The notes beneath the pieces were generated by a model, which worked only from the letters and a program-made list of their open reading frames with translations, made no database searches and was not told where the DNA came from. From Taishania pollutisoli (GTDB taxonomy: Bacteria > Bacteroidota > Bacteroidia > Flavobacteriales_D > Crocinitomicaceae), in assembly GCF_014518315.1 (NCBI RefSeq), contig NZ_JACVEL010000005.1, positions 1-64,000 of the forward strand: 64,000 nucleotides of DNA, in the 5' to 3' direction. The position numbers and the translations under genes are program-made. Within the stretch, counting starts at the first letter, position 1, and each line of letters begins with the position of its first letter. Positions 9,433 to 17,874 of this stretch are shown piece by piece.

Positions 9433-12400
9433 TTATATAATTTGAAAACGTAAATAGAATTTTTCTGACTTATCATTGATAACCTCCAAAATGTATTCTC
9501 CGCTCTGCAACTGTGACACATTGAGTTTATAACGATTATCTCCAAATGTAACATCTTCTTGATTTGTTGTTCCGGTCATTACAGGAGTTACAGGATCAAA
9601 CGCTTTGTAAATTTTGTAATTCAAATTCGGGCTGGAACTATGGTATTCCTGATCGTAGTAAAATTGAACTTTATCCAGGTATACTTTATATTTCTCACCG
9701 GTCAACCTTCTTTCAAGCTTTGCATAAATTGTTCTTTCCGGGCACGGCAAGTTGGATGAAACATTTTTAAAACCACAGTTCAACCGGTTAACAAATGCCA
9801 CTAATTTATCCGGGGATGAAAAACTAAAGGTCGTTCCTATCGCTGAATAGGAATTCCAAAACGTATGCTTTCTGAATAATCTCGCTTGCGTTGGAGATAA
9901 CAATTGCAATCTGAATTTTGTATTCAAAGGAATCGTATTATTACTCCCTCCCGGAACGATTACCCCCAGTTGATTAGAAGCAGGATACGTAACAAATCCT
10001 AAACCAACGGTCGGGTACATTGAGTTAAACGACTGATCCTCAAAACCAATAAAAAGAATGTTTGTATATGAACCTGTTTGTTTTATCTCAAAGTCAACAT
10101 AATAAGGATAATTTGTTCCTACCACATTCTTCGATTCCGCAGACTCAAGATCTACCAACAGTATAGAAGGATCGGTAGAGGTCAACGATTCATCTGCACT
10201 TTGATAAATGGCATCATCTAAATTTGTCCAGATGATTCGGGAATCGATTTCAACAACAATAGTTGTAGTGGTAACAAAGCTATTCAAACCTGAACCATTT
10301 GCTACATAATAACGTTCTACTTCAAAGTGATAGGTACCCGGCAGTAAATGCTCATAGTTGTAGACATATTCATTGGTACTGGTATTCGCAATCGTAACAG
10401 ACGGAATAGTGAGCGTCGTGGAAGGTGTTATTAAATTGTCATTGGAATCATACAAGCGGATAGCTGTCACGTGATGCGTTTGATACATGTCTGAATACGC
10501 CACATTGCTCGTCATAAAATTCAAATTACCCTCTCCTGAATAGCAATTGCTGGGCGTTTTATGAATTTTATAGAAGTTTACCCATTGAAGAAGTGATGGC
10601 AATGCTGTTAATTCCAGGAAACCATTTATTCCATTGATTTCAATTGTTAAATACCGCTCATCACTTATACTCAACGGTTTTTTCAATATGGAAATGTCGT
10701 TCAAAATAAATTCAATAAAGCCATCTTTTCGCAGAATAGATACGGTACTCTTATCATTGATCTTGTAATTTTTCTCCTTCAATTCTCCTTTGTTGATAAC
10801 AGAAAGAATACCATTACTCACTTTAAAACCTTCATCAACATCAGAAAAATCAGTCAATATTTTTTCACCTCTGTAAAAACCTACTGTGATTCCTTCATTT
10901 CGTAATAATTTTGAAACCTGAAGGTTCATTGTGGCTGTTGGCATACTCTCACGTCCTATAATTGCTGTACCCTTCGTTGAATTGGATACTAAACGTTTAC
11001 CGTCTTGTACAACTCCTGAAGTATGGCTGAATAGCAGATTTGGTGCATTATAAATCTCTTTTTGAAAAATAATTTTCCCGGCATTATCATAGGAAGACAC
11101 ATAATACTTCCCCGGCACATCATTATAAGTAACGTAAGGCGTAGTATATGAATGGCTTCCGTTACAAAAACTCGCTGAATCGATTATGTTACTGTCCAGG
11201 CTCGTATTGATCATCGACACATAGTATGGTAGCGGCGGAATGATTAATGAACTCCCATCTATGTAGCTAACGTTTCCGGATAAGCCGCTAACCTGGTTTA
11301 AATTTACAGCCACTCTTCCGGTATTTAAGCTATCAACCCAGGTAGTAGTGAGTAATGCGTCATAATTCTTATGGGAAAAAGACATGTTTTTTAATTTACT
11401 TCCTCCGATTACAACTCCTCCGATTACTAAATTTCCAAGAGTCGGAATATTCATTGAATGCATGATAATACCATTTACGGAAACGTTCCAGGTTCTGTTT
11501 TCCTGATCTGAAAAAATAGAAAAAACATCTCCTGGATTATATGAAAACTCCTTTAGTTTATTCGTATAAGATGTAATTATTGCTATCTTGTTCTCAAAAC
11601 TAATTCCAATAGGAGCATTAGAAATAGATGAGAATGAGCCGCTTTGACTAATGATTCCAAATCCTCGAAATACTGTTTGATCATCCGTAACATACGAAAC
11701 CCAATGATCTTCTTGATCCGTGAAAACAGATGTCGATTTTGCAGTACCAAATATCCCGGGGCCCAATGGAAAAAACTCCAGAATTCCCTGACCAAAACTA
11801 TCATTATTTACAACCTGTGATTTATTAAATGAGCCCCATACGATCGGTTCTCCAACCCCATATTCTTTGTCTATAGTGTTTCCTAAATTATCTCTGACCT
11901 TAATCTTTTCCAGGTTTTCAAGGTAGTTGTGTTTCGTAATTGCTATATCACCATCTTCCCAATTATACAGATAATTTTCGAGCGTATCCAAATAAATGAG
12001 GTTGTTCACATTGTCAATCTGTGTATTTAACTCCACTATTTTTGAACTTATGGATGTTGTTAAATGTGAAAAACTGGAAGGTGCGCTGATTAGCTGAGCC
12101 TCTATTTGCAACACCTCATACGGATCAACAAGAAGTTGGTGAATCTTCGAACCATTTAAGGTCACAAAAATAGAATCTTCGAACCGTTCCAAAGCAATGG
12201 AATCATTCACAACGAATGTACCAAGCGTAATTGTTGAATCAGCATTGAAAAAATACAGCTTACTATCCACAAAACTAATTCCGTAATCAATTTCGTTGAA
12301 CGTCTGACTACTGTCACTGATAACATCAAAACCGATTTTTTTCAAATCATCTGTCACATTGCCTATTTTTAAACCAATCCCGCCATTTTTATATCCGTAC

Positions 12401-13929
12401 TCATTCCTTGCATATAGAATGTTCTTTGATCTGCAATAAGGCACCGCGACCGATTGCGTGTTTTTCTTCACGAACGTTTGACCAACGCTGATATCCACAC
12501 CATTCCCATGAGACCATACCAACTCAGTATCTTCTTCAACTTTAATTTTAAATCGTACATAAGGTCTATAACTTGCAGTTGCGTGATCTGACGAATAGAA
12601 CCGTTGATATTTTGATATATTATTATAATAAAGTAATTGAACAAGCCAGCCATAGTTACTTATATTATCTTGTTGCCATGTTTGAAACTGAGACAAAGCA
12701 TCCAATTGAATTTTACTCAAACTGGTGATCGTTGAATGTGCAATTTCCAGATATTCAGTCGATGAAGAATTCGGCATCGACGAATGTGTTACAGTCATTT
12801 CCCCCCAATCATTGTTGACTCGATTGAGTCGAACCGTATTGTTGCTTCCACTACTTGCAGTTGCAGTTGATCGGCTTAAATAGAGACTTGCCTCATTCAT
12901 TGTAAATGCAGGATCCAGCCAAAGTCTGAATCTTAACAGACCTCGAATGTCATTTGTCGTAGTCACTTCTTCAGCAAGTATATTCCCAGTTACTCCATAA
13001 TTGTAGTAAAGGAAGGAAGAATATAATGATGCATCGTCAATAAAATTACCGTCAGGGTTATACGTAATGGTCACCTCTTCTCCTTTTTTTCCCACCAGAA
13101 AAGAATAGTAAAATGCTTCTGTTCCTACAATAGAACTTGTAACTCGTAATCCATACCAACCATAGGGAATGTCTGTTAATTCCAAAGATGTTTTCCCGGG
13201 CATCATTGTTCCTGGGCCATTGTACCATTGGTAACTATAGGTTCCTCCCGGACCATCTGCTAATAGGGGTACAATCGATCCGTCATTCGTCCCATCAGCA
13301 CTTTGATGGTTAATTTCAACAGAGGAGACAGACATCGGAATGTAATAAGTGACTTCCAACTTTGGTATCTGGGTGGTATTAAGTGCATCATCAGAAGCAA
13401 AAGACCTGTTAACTGCAAGAGATTGTGTCTCATTCGAAAGATAGAGTATCCACCCATTATTGGTATACACATTCGCATTCATTTTCTGCACATGACTTGT
13501 CACATCAAATGTAAGCCAGTTACTCACAATTGAAGACGTTGTAATGATATCTGACGTTTCATAAGCAGGTTGATTTGCCCAAATTGCTGTACTTTCACTC
13601 CATGGGGCAGATAATCTTGCTGCATATATTGTAGGAGTTCCTGAAGTAGTACTGATATACATTTTTAGCTTTGCAGAAGTAATAATTGCATTCGATGGAA
13701 TACTCGTCGAAAATTCAACCAGCGTTCGGTAAGTTGTGTAAGGATCTCCTGTCGCTCTGGGAGCATATCTCCCAACTAGAACAGATGATGAATTAGGATT
13801 TGCTGTTGCGCTTGCAGAATGTACGCTCGTAGATTTATCCGATGTAATTTCTGTGGTGGTAATCAATGAAGTTTGTGAAAACACAGTCAGGGAACTAAAA
13901 AGCCCCAGTAATAATAAAATAAGTTTCAT
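9433..13929 (-). CDS. Giant secreted DNRLRE protein with T9SS-like C-terminus (1498 aa)
   Basis: The signal peptide is MKLILLLLGLFSSLTVFS. Residues about 20-195 form a DNRLRE (CBM96-type) domain: TTYRTLVEFSTSIPSNAII, LKMYIS, W followed by NQPAYETSDI. A SprB-like stretch follows at 200-285 (SADGTNDGSIVPL..YSYQWYNGPG), then a second DNRLRE-type domain at about 290-460. The middle holds several repeated beta domains reminiscent of concanavalin/laminin-G folds (for example VYRGFG-like FRGFGIISQSG; WNVSVNGIIMHS). The last 30 residues (VSQLQSGEYILEVINDKSE, ending FYLRFQII) fit a T9SS type A sorting domain, so it is likely surface-delivered. It starts 17 bases after the first gene of the operon. The substrate is unknown; DNRLRE domains are linked to polysaccharide binding. 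Confidence 0.75.
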   Translation of the reverse strand: MKLILLLLGLFSSLTVFSQTSLITTTEITSDKSTSVHSASATANPNSSSVLVGRYAPRATGDPYTTYRTLVEFSTSIPSNAIITSAKLKMYISTTSGTPTIYAARLSAPWSESTAIWANQPAYETSDIITTSSIVSNWLTFDVTSHVQKMNANVYTNNGWILYLSNETQSLAVNRSFASDDALNTTQIPKLEVTYYIPMSVSSVEINHQSADGTNDGSIVPLLADGPGGTYSYQWYNGPGTMMPGKTSLELTDIPYGWYGLRVTSSIVGTEAFYYSFLVGKKGEEVTITYNPDGNFIDDASLYSSFLYYNYGVTGNILAEEVTTTNDIRGLLRFRLWLDPAFTMNEASLYLSRSTATASSGSNNTVRLNRVNNDWGEMTVTHSSMPNSSSTEYLEIAHSTITSLSKIQLDALSQFQTWQQDNISNYGWLVQLLYYNNISKYQRFYSSDHATASYRPYVRFKIKVEEDTELVWSHGNGVDISVGQTFVKKNTQSVAVPYCRSKNILYARNEYGYKNGGIGLKIGNVTDDLKKIGFDVISDSSQTFNEIDYGISFVDSKLYFFNADSTITLGTFVVNDSIALERFEDSIFVTLNGSKIHQLLVDPYEVLQIEAQLISAPSSFSHLTTSISSKIVELNTQIDNVNNLIYLDTLENYLYNWEDGDIAITKHNYLENLEKIKVRDNLGNTIDKEYGVGEPIVWGSFNKSQVVNNDSFGQGILEFFPLGPGIFGTAKSTSVFTDQEDHWVSYVTDDQTVFRGFGIISQSGSFSSISNAPIGISFENKIAIITSYTNKLKEFSYNPGDVFSIFSDQENRTWNVSVNGIIMHSMNIPTLGNLVIGGVVIGGSKLKNMSFSHKNYDALLTTTWVDSLNTGRVAVNLNQVSGLSGNVSYIDGSSLIIPPLPYYVSMINTSLDSNIIDSASFCNGSHSYTTPYVTYNDVPGKYYVSSYDNAGKIIFQKEIYNAPNLLFSHTSGVVQDGKRLVSNSTKGTAIIGRESMPTATMNLQVSKLLRNEGITVGFYRGEKILTDFSDVDEGFKVSNGILSVINKGELKEKNYKINDKSTVSILRKDGFIEFILNDISILKKPLSISDERYLTIEINGINGFLELTALPSLLQWVNFYKIHKTPSNCYSGEGNLNFMTSNVAYSDMYQTHHVTAIRLYDSNDNLITPSTTLTIPSVTIANTSTNEYVYNYEHLLPGTYHFEVERYYVANGSGLNSFVTTTTIVVEIDSRIIWTNLDDAIYQSADESLTSTDPSILLVDLESAESKNVVGTNYPYYVDFEIKQTGSYTNILFIGFEDQSFNSMYPTVGLGFVTYPASNQLGVIVPGGSNNTIPLNTKFRLQLLSPTQARLFRKHTFWNSYSAIGTTFSFSSPDKLVAFVNRLNCGFKNVSSNLPCPERTIYAKLERRLTGEKYKVYLDKVQFYYDQEYHSSSPNLNYKIYKAFDPVTPVMTGTTNQEDVTFGDNRYKLNVSQLQSGEYILEVINDKSEKFYLRFQII

Positions 13930-13946
13930 TCGTTCAGAATATGTGG

Positions 13947-14357
13947 TTAATGAACCGTTTTGCTGATAATCGGATAATTCATACCTTGATAATCCCGTAC
14001 AATAACTTCGACACGATACTCTCTTTCTTCTTCAACACCATGTTGAATATTGATTGTAATAATACCTGAATTGTAAAGATTATTATCGAGAATTGATTGA
14101 GCAGTATGTTTAATCTTGTGAACCGGATAATCTGTCTCTTGATCATACGCTGTTACGATAATTTCTCCAAAAAAATCAAAATCATTGACCCATGTTTCGG
14201 TTTTAATCGCTTTGACTGTTGCTGTAGAATCCAAGCCCTCGAGTTGGACAGTCACCGTTTCAAAATACGTATTAACAGAAGCACTGTCGAGCTGTGCTGT
14301 AGAAGAGAAAGGAACGAATGCGAGTATTAACAGGCACAAGGAGAGCATATTTTTCAT
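13947..14357 (-). CDS. Small secreted protein, first gene of the RHS/DNRLRE operon (136 aa)
   Basis: The signal peptide is MKNMLSLCLLILAFVPFSSTA, followed by a 115-residue beta-rich domain (YFETVTVQLEGLDSTATVK; EIIVTAYDQETDYPVHKIK; YRVEVIVRDYQG). There is no lipobox and no membrane segment. I do not recognise the family. It is the promoter-proximal gene of the unit, 17 bases ahead of the 1498-aa gene, with a good Bacteroidetes promoter about 50 bases upstream (14412-14441). Small secreted proteins at the head of such operons may be structural partners of the large ones, but that is inference. Confidence 0.7.
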   Translation of the reverse strand: MKNMLSLCLLILAFVPFSSTAQLDSASVNTYFETVTVQLEGLDSTATVKAIKTETWVNDFDFFGEIIVTAYDQETDYPVHKIKHTAQSILDNNLYNSGIITINIQHGVEEEREYRVEVIVRDYQGMNYPIISKTVH

Positions 14358-14411
14358 GGAGATCTAAGTAATTAGTTATTAGTGATAATCTAGTTTTTTA
14401 ATAGTGAGGTG

Positions 14412-14441
14412 CAAATCTACTCTAAAAAAAGATTAAAACAA
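14412..14441 (-). promoter_or_regulatory. Bacteroidetes-type promoter of the RHS/DNRLRE operon
   Basis: On the minus strand, TTG (14441-14439) is followed after 19 bases by TAGATTTG (14419-14412), matching the Bacteroidetes -33 TTG and -7 TAnnTTTG pattern. The predicted start of transcription is near 14407, leaving a leader of about 50 bases to the ATG at 14357. The 223-base gap between this operon and purC is otherwise AT-rich with no gene. Confidence 0.55.
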
Positions 14442-14580
14442 GAAAAAATAGAAAAAAACAATACAAAATGTTATAAAATTAACACCAAAACAACCAATCA
14501 TCGACCTTACCAACTGAAAAAGAAGACAGTACACCGAAATAAAATGACATTAAACAGCTGGTAAAAAAGAACCGAATCGC

Positions 14581-15546
14581 CTATCTTAAGTCTGCCGTTT
14601 CAAGGAAGCGTAACACATTCGCGTAGATACGTTCTTCGATGTTATCTGTAGCGGCTTTTTGGAATTCCTTCCCCGTAATGCGTTCGTACAATTCAATGTA
14701 TCGTTCTGTAATTGTTTCCACGAATTCGTCCGGCATCACCGGCATTTGTTGCCCGTCCAGTCCCTGGAAGTTGTGCTCAATCAACCATTGACGAACAAAT
14801 TCTTTGGACAATTGTTTTTGCGGTTCGCCTTTCTCCTGGCGTTCTTCGTATCCGTCCGCATAGAAATAGCGGGAAGAGTCTGGTGTGTGAATTTCATCAA
14901 TCAGAATCACTTCCCCGTTTCGGATACCGAATTCGTATTTTGTATCTACCAGGATTAACCCTTGCTTTGCAGCCATCTCCGTCCCGCGCTGAAACAATGC
15001 ACGTGTATAGTTTTCTAACTGTGTATAAATTGCTTCCGGAACAATGTTTTTCGCAATGATATCTTCACGGGAGATGTCTTCGTCATGCCCTTCATCCGCT
15101 TTGGTCGCAGGTGTAATAATCGGTTCCGGGAACCGGTCGTTTTCTTTCATTCCTTCTGGCAATTCGACACCACACAGCACTCGTTTTCCAGCTTTGTACT
15201 CACGTGCCGCATGTCCTGCCAAATAGCCCCGAATTACCATTTCCACACGGATAGGTTCGCACGCATACCCAATCGCAACGGAAGGATCCGGTGTTCCGAT
15301 CAACCAATTCGGTACGATATCACGTGTTGCCTCCAAAAACAAAGTAGCAACCTGGTTCAGCACCTGCCCTTTGTGGGGAATTCCTTTCGGCAAAATATGA
15401 TCAAACGCAGAAATGCGGTCAGAGGCAACCATTACCAACAAATCATTTTCCAGTGTATAGACATCGCGGACTTTTCCTTTGTATACCTTTTGTTGTCCCG
15501 GGAAATTAAAATCTGTTTTTACAATTGCTTTTTCCATTGCTTTCAT
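14581..15546 (-). CDS. purC: Phosphoribosylaminoimidazole-succinocarboxamide synthase
   Basis: This is the cytoplasmic enzyme of purine biosynthesis that joins CAIR and aspartate with ATP to give SAICAR. The N-terminal [11 protein letters not shown] (about 20-30) and [10 protein letters not shown] (41-50) are family signatures, followed by [14 protein letters not shown]. Later motifs are [30 protein letters not shown] and [11 protein letters not shown]. The length of 321 residues fits the longer eukaryote/Bacteroidetes-type enzyme. A second ATG at 15537 gives the more usual start [10 protein letters not shown] and may be the real one. It lies 47 bases downstream of phoH on the same strand, so the two are probably co-transcribed. 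Confidence 0.93.
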   Translation of the reverse strand: MKAMEKAIVKTDFNFPGQQKVYKGKVRDVYTLENDLLVMVASDRISAFDHILPKGIPHKGQVLNQVATLFLEATRDIVPNWLIGTPDPSVAIGYACEPIRVEMVIRGYLAGHAAREYKAGKRVLCGVELPEGMKENDRFPEPIITPATKADEGHDEDISREDIIAKNIVPEAIYTQLENYTRALFQRGTEMAAKQGLILVDTKYEFGIRNGEVILIDEIHTPDSSRYFYADGYEERQEKGEPQKQLSKEFVRQWLIEHNFQGLDGQQMPVMPDEFVETITERYIELYERITGKEFQKAATDNIEERIYANVLRFLETADLR

Positions 15547-15593
15547 TTTCGTTTGATTCGTTCTGTTGTTTTTCTTTTTTTACATTTCATTGA

Positions 15594-16571
15594 TCAGTGA
15601 TCGTCTTCGACCCGGAGCTCTTTTTCTTTCGCCTCTGCTTTGTCGAACGCATCAATGATCTTTTTCACCAGGCTGTGGCGAATGACATCACTTTGTTGCA
15701 GACGGATGATTTCCAATCCCTCCACATCTTTCAGGATATCCATCGCGTAAGCCAGTCCTGATCGCTGTTTTCTCGGCAAATCGACCTGTGACATGTCGCC
15801 GGTAATGACAAATTTTGCCGTCATTCCCATCCGCGTTAAAAACATTTTCATCTGCATGGTTGTTGCGTTTTGTGCTTCATCCAGGATGACAAATGCTTTG
15901 TCCAACGTACGCCCGCGCATGAATGCCAGCGGCGCGATTTCGATGATACCGAATTCAATCATATCCGCCAGCTTTTCTGCCGGGATCATATCACGCAGGG
16001 CATCGTACAAGGGCATCATGTACGGATCCAGTTTTTCTTTCAGGTCGCCGGGAAGAAAGCCCAGATTTTCACCTGCTTCCACTGCCGGTCGGGTCAAAAT
16101 AATCCGCTTGACTTCTTTGGCTTTCAACGCCCGCACAGCAAGTGCTACCGCCGTATAGGTTTTTCCCGTTCCAGCCGGTCCGACGGCAAAGACCATGTCA
16201 TTTTTACTCACCGCCTTCACTAGTTTTTTCTGGTTGAGCGTCCGTGCCTTGATCTTCACTCCTCCGTTACCATGGACGAGTGTTTCCGAACCGTCATCCA
16301 CCGAAAGCATGTTGTGCCCGTCTTCCAGCATCAGGTTGTCAATATTGTTTTCAGAGAGTGAATTGTATTGTTTGAAATGACGCATCAGGAGATCAAACTT
16401 TCGTTCAAATTCCTCAATTACCTCTTCATCTCCGATCAACGTAAGTGTGTTTCCCCTCGATACGATTTTCAACTTCAGGAAGAAGCTTTTTATGTGCTTC
16501 AATTTGGTGTTGTTGACTCCAAAAATCCCTACCGGGTTGACATCCGTAATTTCAATAGTTCTTTCCTGCAA
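15594..16571 (-). CDS. phoH: PhoH family ATPase, TTG start
   Basis: It is a cytoplasmic P-loop protein of the PhoH/PhoL family (linked to phosphate starvation and RNA metabolism in various bacteria). Walker A GPAGTGKT is at 131-138 and Walker B VILDEAQN at 228-235, with the family stretches LTRPAVEAGENLGFLPGD and TGDMSQVDLP. An N-terminal KH-like domain (residues 1-110) includes IVSRGNTLTLIGDEE. There is no in-frame ATG before the conserved N-terminus: the frame is closed by TAA three codons upstream of TTG at 16571, and the N-terminus QERTIEI matches what the family shows. TTG is therefore the likely start. It is transcribed divergently from the SAM hydrolase-like gene. Confidence 0.92.
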   Translation of the reverse strand: MQERTIEITDVNPVGIFGVNNTKLKHIKSFFLKLKIVSRGNTLTLIGDEEVIEEFERKFDLLMRHFKQYNSLSENNIDNLMLEDGHNMLSVDDGSETLVHGNGGVKIKARTLNQKKLVKAVSKNDMVFAVGPAGTGKTYTAVALAVRALKAKEVKRIILTRPAVEAGENLGFLPGDLKEKLDPYMMPLYDALRDMIPAEKLADMIEFGIIEIAPLAFMRGRTLDKAFVILDEAQNATTMQMKMFLTRMGMTAKFVITGDMSQVDLPRKQRSGLAYAMDILKDVEGLEIIRLQQSDVIRHSLVKKIIDAFDKAEAKEKELRVEDDH

Positions 16572-16591
16572 ACTGATAATTTATGAAATAA

Positions 16592-16624
16592 TTGCCAATA
16601 GTATAACGATAAAACGTATTTTTG
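16592..16624 (+). promoter_or_regulatory. Promoter of the SAM hydrolase-like gene
   Basis: TTG at 16592-16594 and TATTTTTG at 16617-16624 (spacer 22) fit the TTG / TAnnTTTG pattern. Transcription would start near 16629, about 47 bases before the ATG at 16676. The element overlaps the possible TTG start at 16622, which argues against that longer reading frame. Confidence 0.4.
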
Positions 16625-16626
16625 GA

Positions 16627-16634
16627 CAAAATTA
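16627..16634 (-). promoter_or_regulatory. Candidate -7 element for phoH-purC
   Basis: The minus strand reads TAATTTTG (16634-16627), a TAnnTTTG match about 55 bases upstream of the phoH TTG start. No TTG is found at the right distance upstream. It sits two bases from the -7 box of the divergent gene, so the two promoters would overlap back to back. Confidence 0.3.
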
Positions 16635-16675
16635 GGAATTATTTACTCACTGTAATAAGGATTTTTTTAACAAGC

Positions 16676-17539
16676 ATGCGTTTTATCACATTAACGACAG
16701 ATATGGGGTTGGATGACCACTATGTTGCTGCAGTAAAAGCTACCATTTTACAGCAATGTAATCAGTCTATACACCTCATTGATATCACGCACAATGTTCA
16801 ACCGTTTGATGTTGCAGAAGCAGCATTTCATGTGAGTCAGGCATTCAGAAGTTTTCCGGAAGGCACGATTCACATTGTAGGAGTGGATTCGGAACCGATC
16901 TTCAATTTCGGAAATTCGGAAGGAGCATTTCCATCCATTATGGTGATGAACAACCAGTATTTCATTTCCAATGACAATGGTTTTTTCGGGGTATTATCCC
17001 GTTTCGGGCAGGACATTCAATTCTACCGGATCGAAGATGTGCTTTCCAACCCGAAGGGGTTCAAGTTTCCAACCAAAAACATGCTGGTTCCGATTGCTGC
17101 AAAACTGGCAAACGGAGAGAAAATAGAAGAAATTGCAACTCCTCACCCATCTTTCAAAAAGGCATTTGCAACCGTTCCGGTGATTGAAGAACACCTGATC
17201 AAAGGATCAATTATTCATTTCGATAAATTCGGAAATGCGATCACCAATATCGATACGGAATTGTTTCAGAAAATCGGAAATAACGCACCTTTCATTATTA
17301 AATTCAGAGAAGGAGAAAGCTATAAGATTGATGTTATTTCTAAAACGTACAATGAAGTACCGGAAGGAGAGAAACTGGCTCTTTTCAGTGAAAACGGATT
17401 GTTGGAAATTGCCATCAACAGAGGAGCCAACCAAAGTACGGGAGGAGCTCAAAAACTATTTGCACTGCGAAAAAATGACATTGTCAGAATTGAATTCATG
17501 CCACGGGGATCCCGGGAATCATTCGATCAATTATTTTAA
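16676..17539 (+). CDS. SAM hydrolase / SAM hydroxide adenosyltransferase family protein
   Basis: Starting at the ATG at 16676, the protein begins MRFITLTTDMGLDDHYVAAV, the typical N-terminus of the DUF62 family that splits S-adenosylmethionine to adenosine and methionine using water. Further family motifs are DITHNVQPFDVAEAAF and HIVGVDSEP (about 75-85), and a C-terminal beta-barrel domain carrying HFDKFGNAITNI. It has 287 residues, the usual length, and is cytoplasmic. The frame is open upstream to a TTG at 16622, but the promoter falls there and the extra 18 residues do not fit the family. A 9-base gap to the next gene suggests a two-gene unit. Confidence 0.85.
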   Translation: MRFITLTTDMGLDDHYVAAVKATILQQCNQSIHLIDITHNVQPFDVAEAAFHVSQAFRSFPEGTIHIVGVDSEPIFNFGNSEGAFPSIMVMNNQYFISNDNGFFGVLSRFGQDIQFYRIEDVLSNPKGFKFPTKNMLVPIAAKLANGEKIEEIATPHPSFKKAFATVPVIEEHLIKGSIIHFDKFGNAITNIDTELFQKIGNNAPFIIKFREGESYKIDVISKTYNEVPEGEKLALFSENGLLEIAINRGANQSTGGAQKLFALRKNDIVRIEFMPRGSRESFDQLF

Positions 17540-17548
17540 CATACATCC

Positions 17549-17851
17549 ATGATACGCATCGTAAAATTGACATTTGAAGAAAATAAAATCACTGAATTTT
17601 TAACGTTCTTCGACTCCATCAAACACATTGTCAATAACTTTCCCGGATGCAATGGAATGAAATTGTTACAAGACATTCACAATCCCGCTATCATCATGAC
17701 ATACAGCTTGTGGGAAGGTGAGCAAGATTTGGAAAATTACCGCGTGTCTCCTGAATTTCAACGGATCTGGGGAACAATCAAACCCTGGTTTGCGACAAAG
17801 GCTGAAGCCTGGAGCGTGGATGCTTACTTTGATGGTTTTGCTGAGAAATAA
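17549..17851 (+). CDS. Antibiotic biosynthesis monooxygenase (ABM) domain protein
   Basis: A 100-residue single-domain protein of the dimeric alpha-beta barrel ABM fold: MIRIVKLTFEENKITEFL.., then NFPGCNGMKLLQDIHNP and YSLWEGEQDLENYRVSPEF. Members include quinol monooxygenases and heme-degrading enzymes, so the substrate cannot be told. It is cytoplasmic. It follows the SAM hydrolase-like gene by 9 bases and is convergent with the membrane protein gene ending at 17875. Confidence 0.8.
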   Translation: MIRIVKLTFEENKITEFLTFFDSIKHIVNNFPGCNGMKLLQDIHNPAIIMTYSLWEGEQDLENYRVSPEFQRIWGTIKPWFATKAEAWSVDAYFDGFAEK

Positions 17852-17874
17852 GCACTATTGATTTTGGAAAAGTC

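Noticed and set aside
16622-16675. TTG start extending the SAM hydrolase-like protein by 18 residues
   Set aside because: The extension overlaps the -7 box and lies before the conserved MRFITLTTDMG start.
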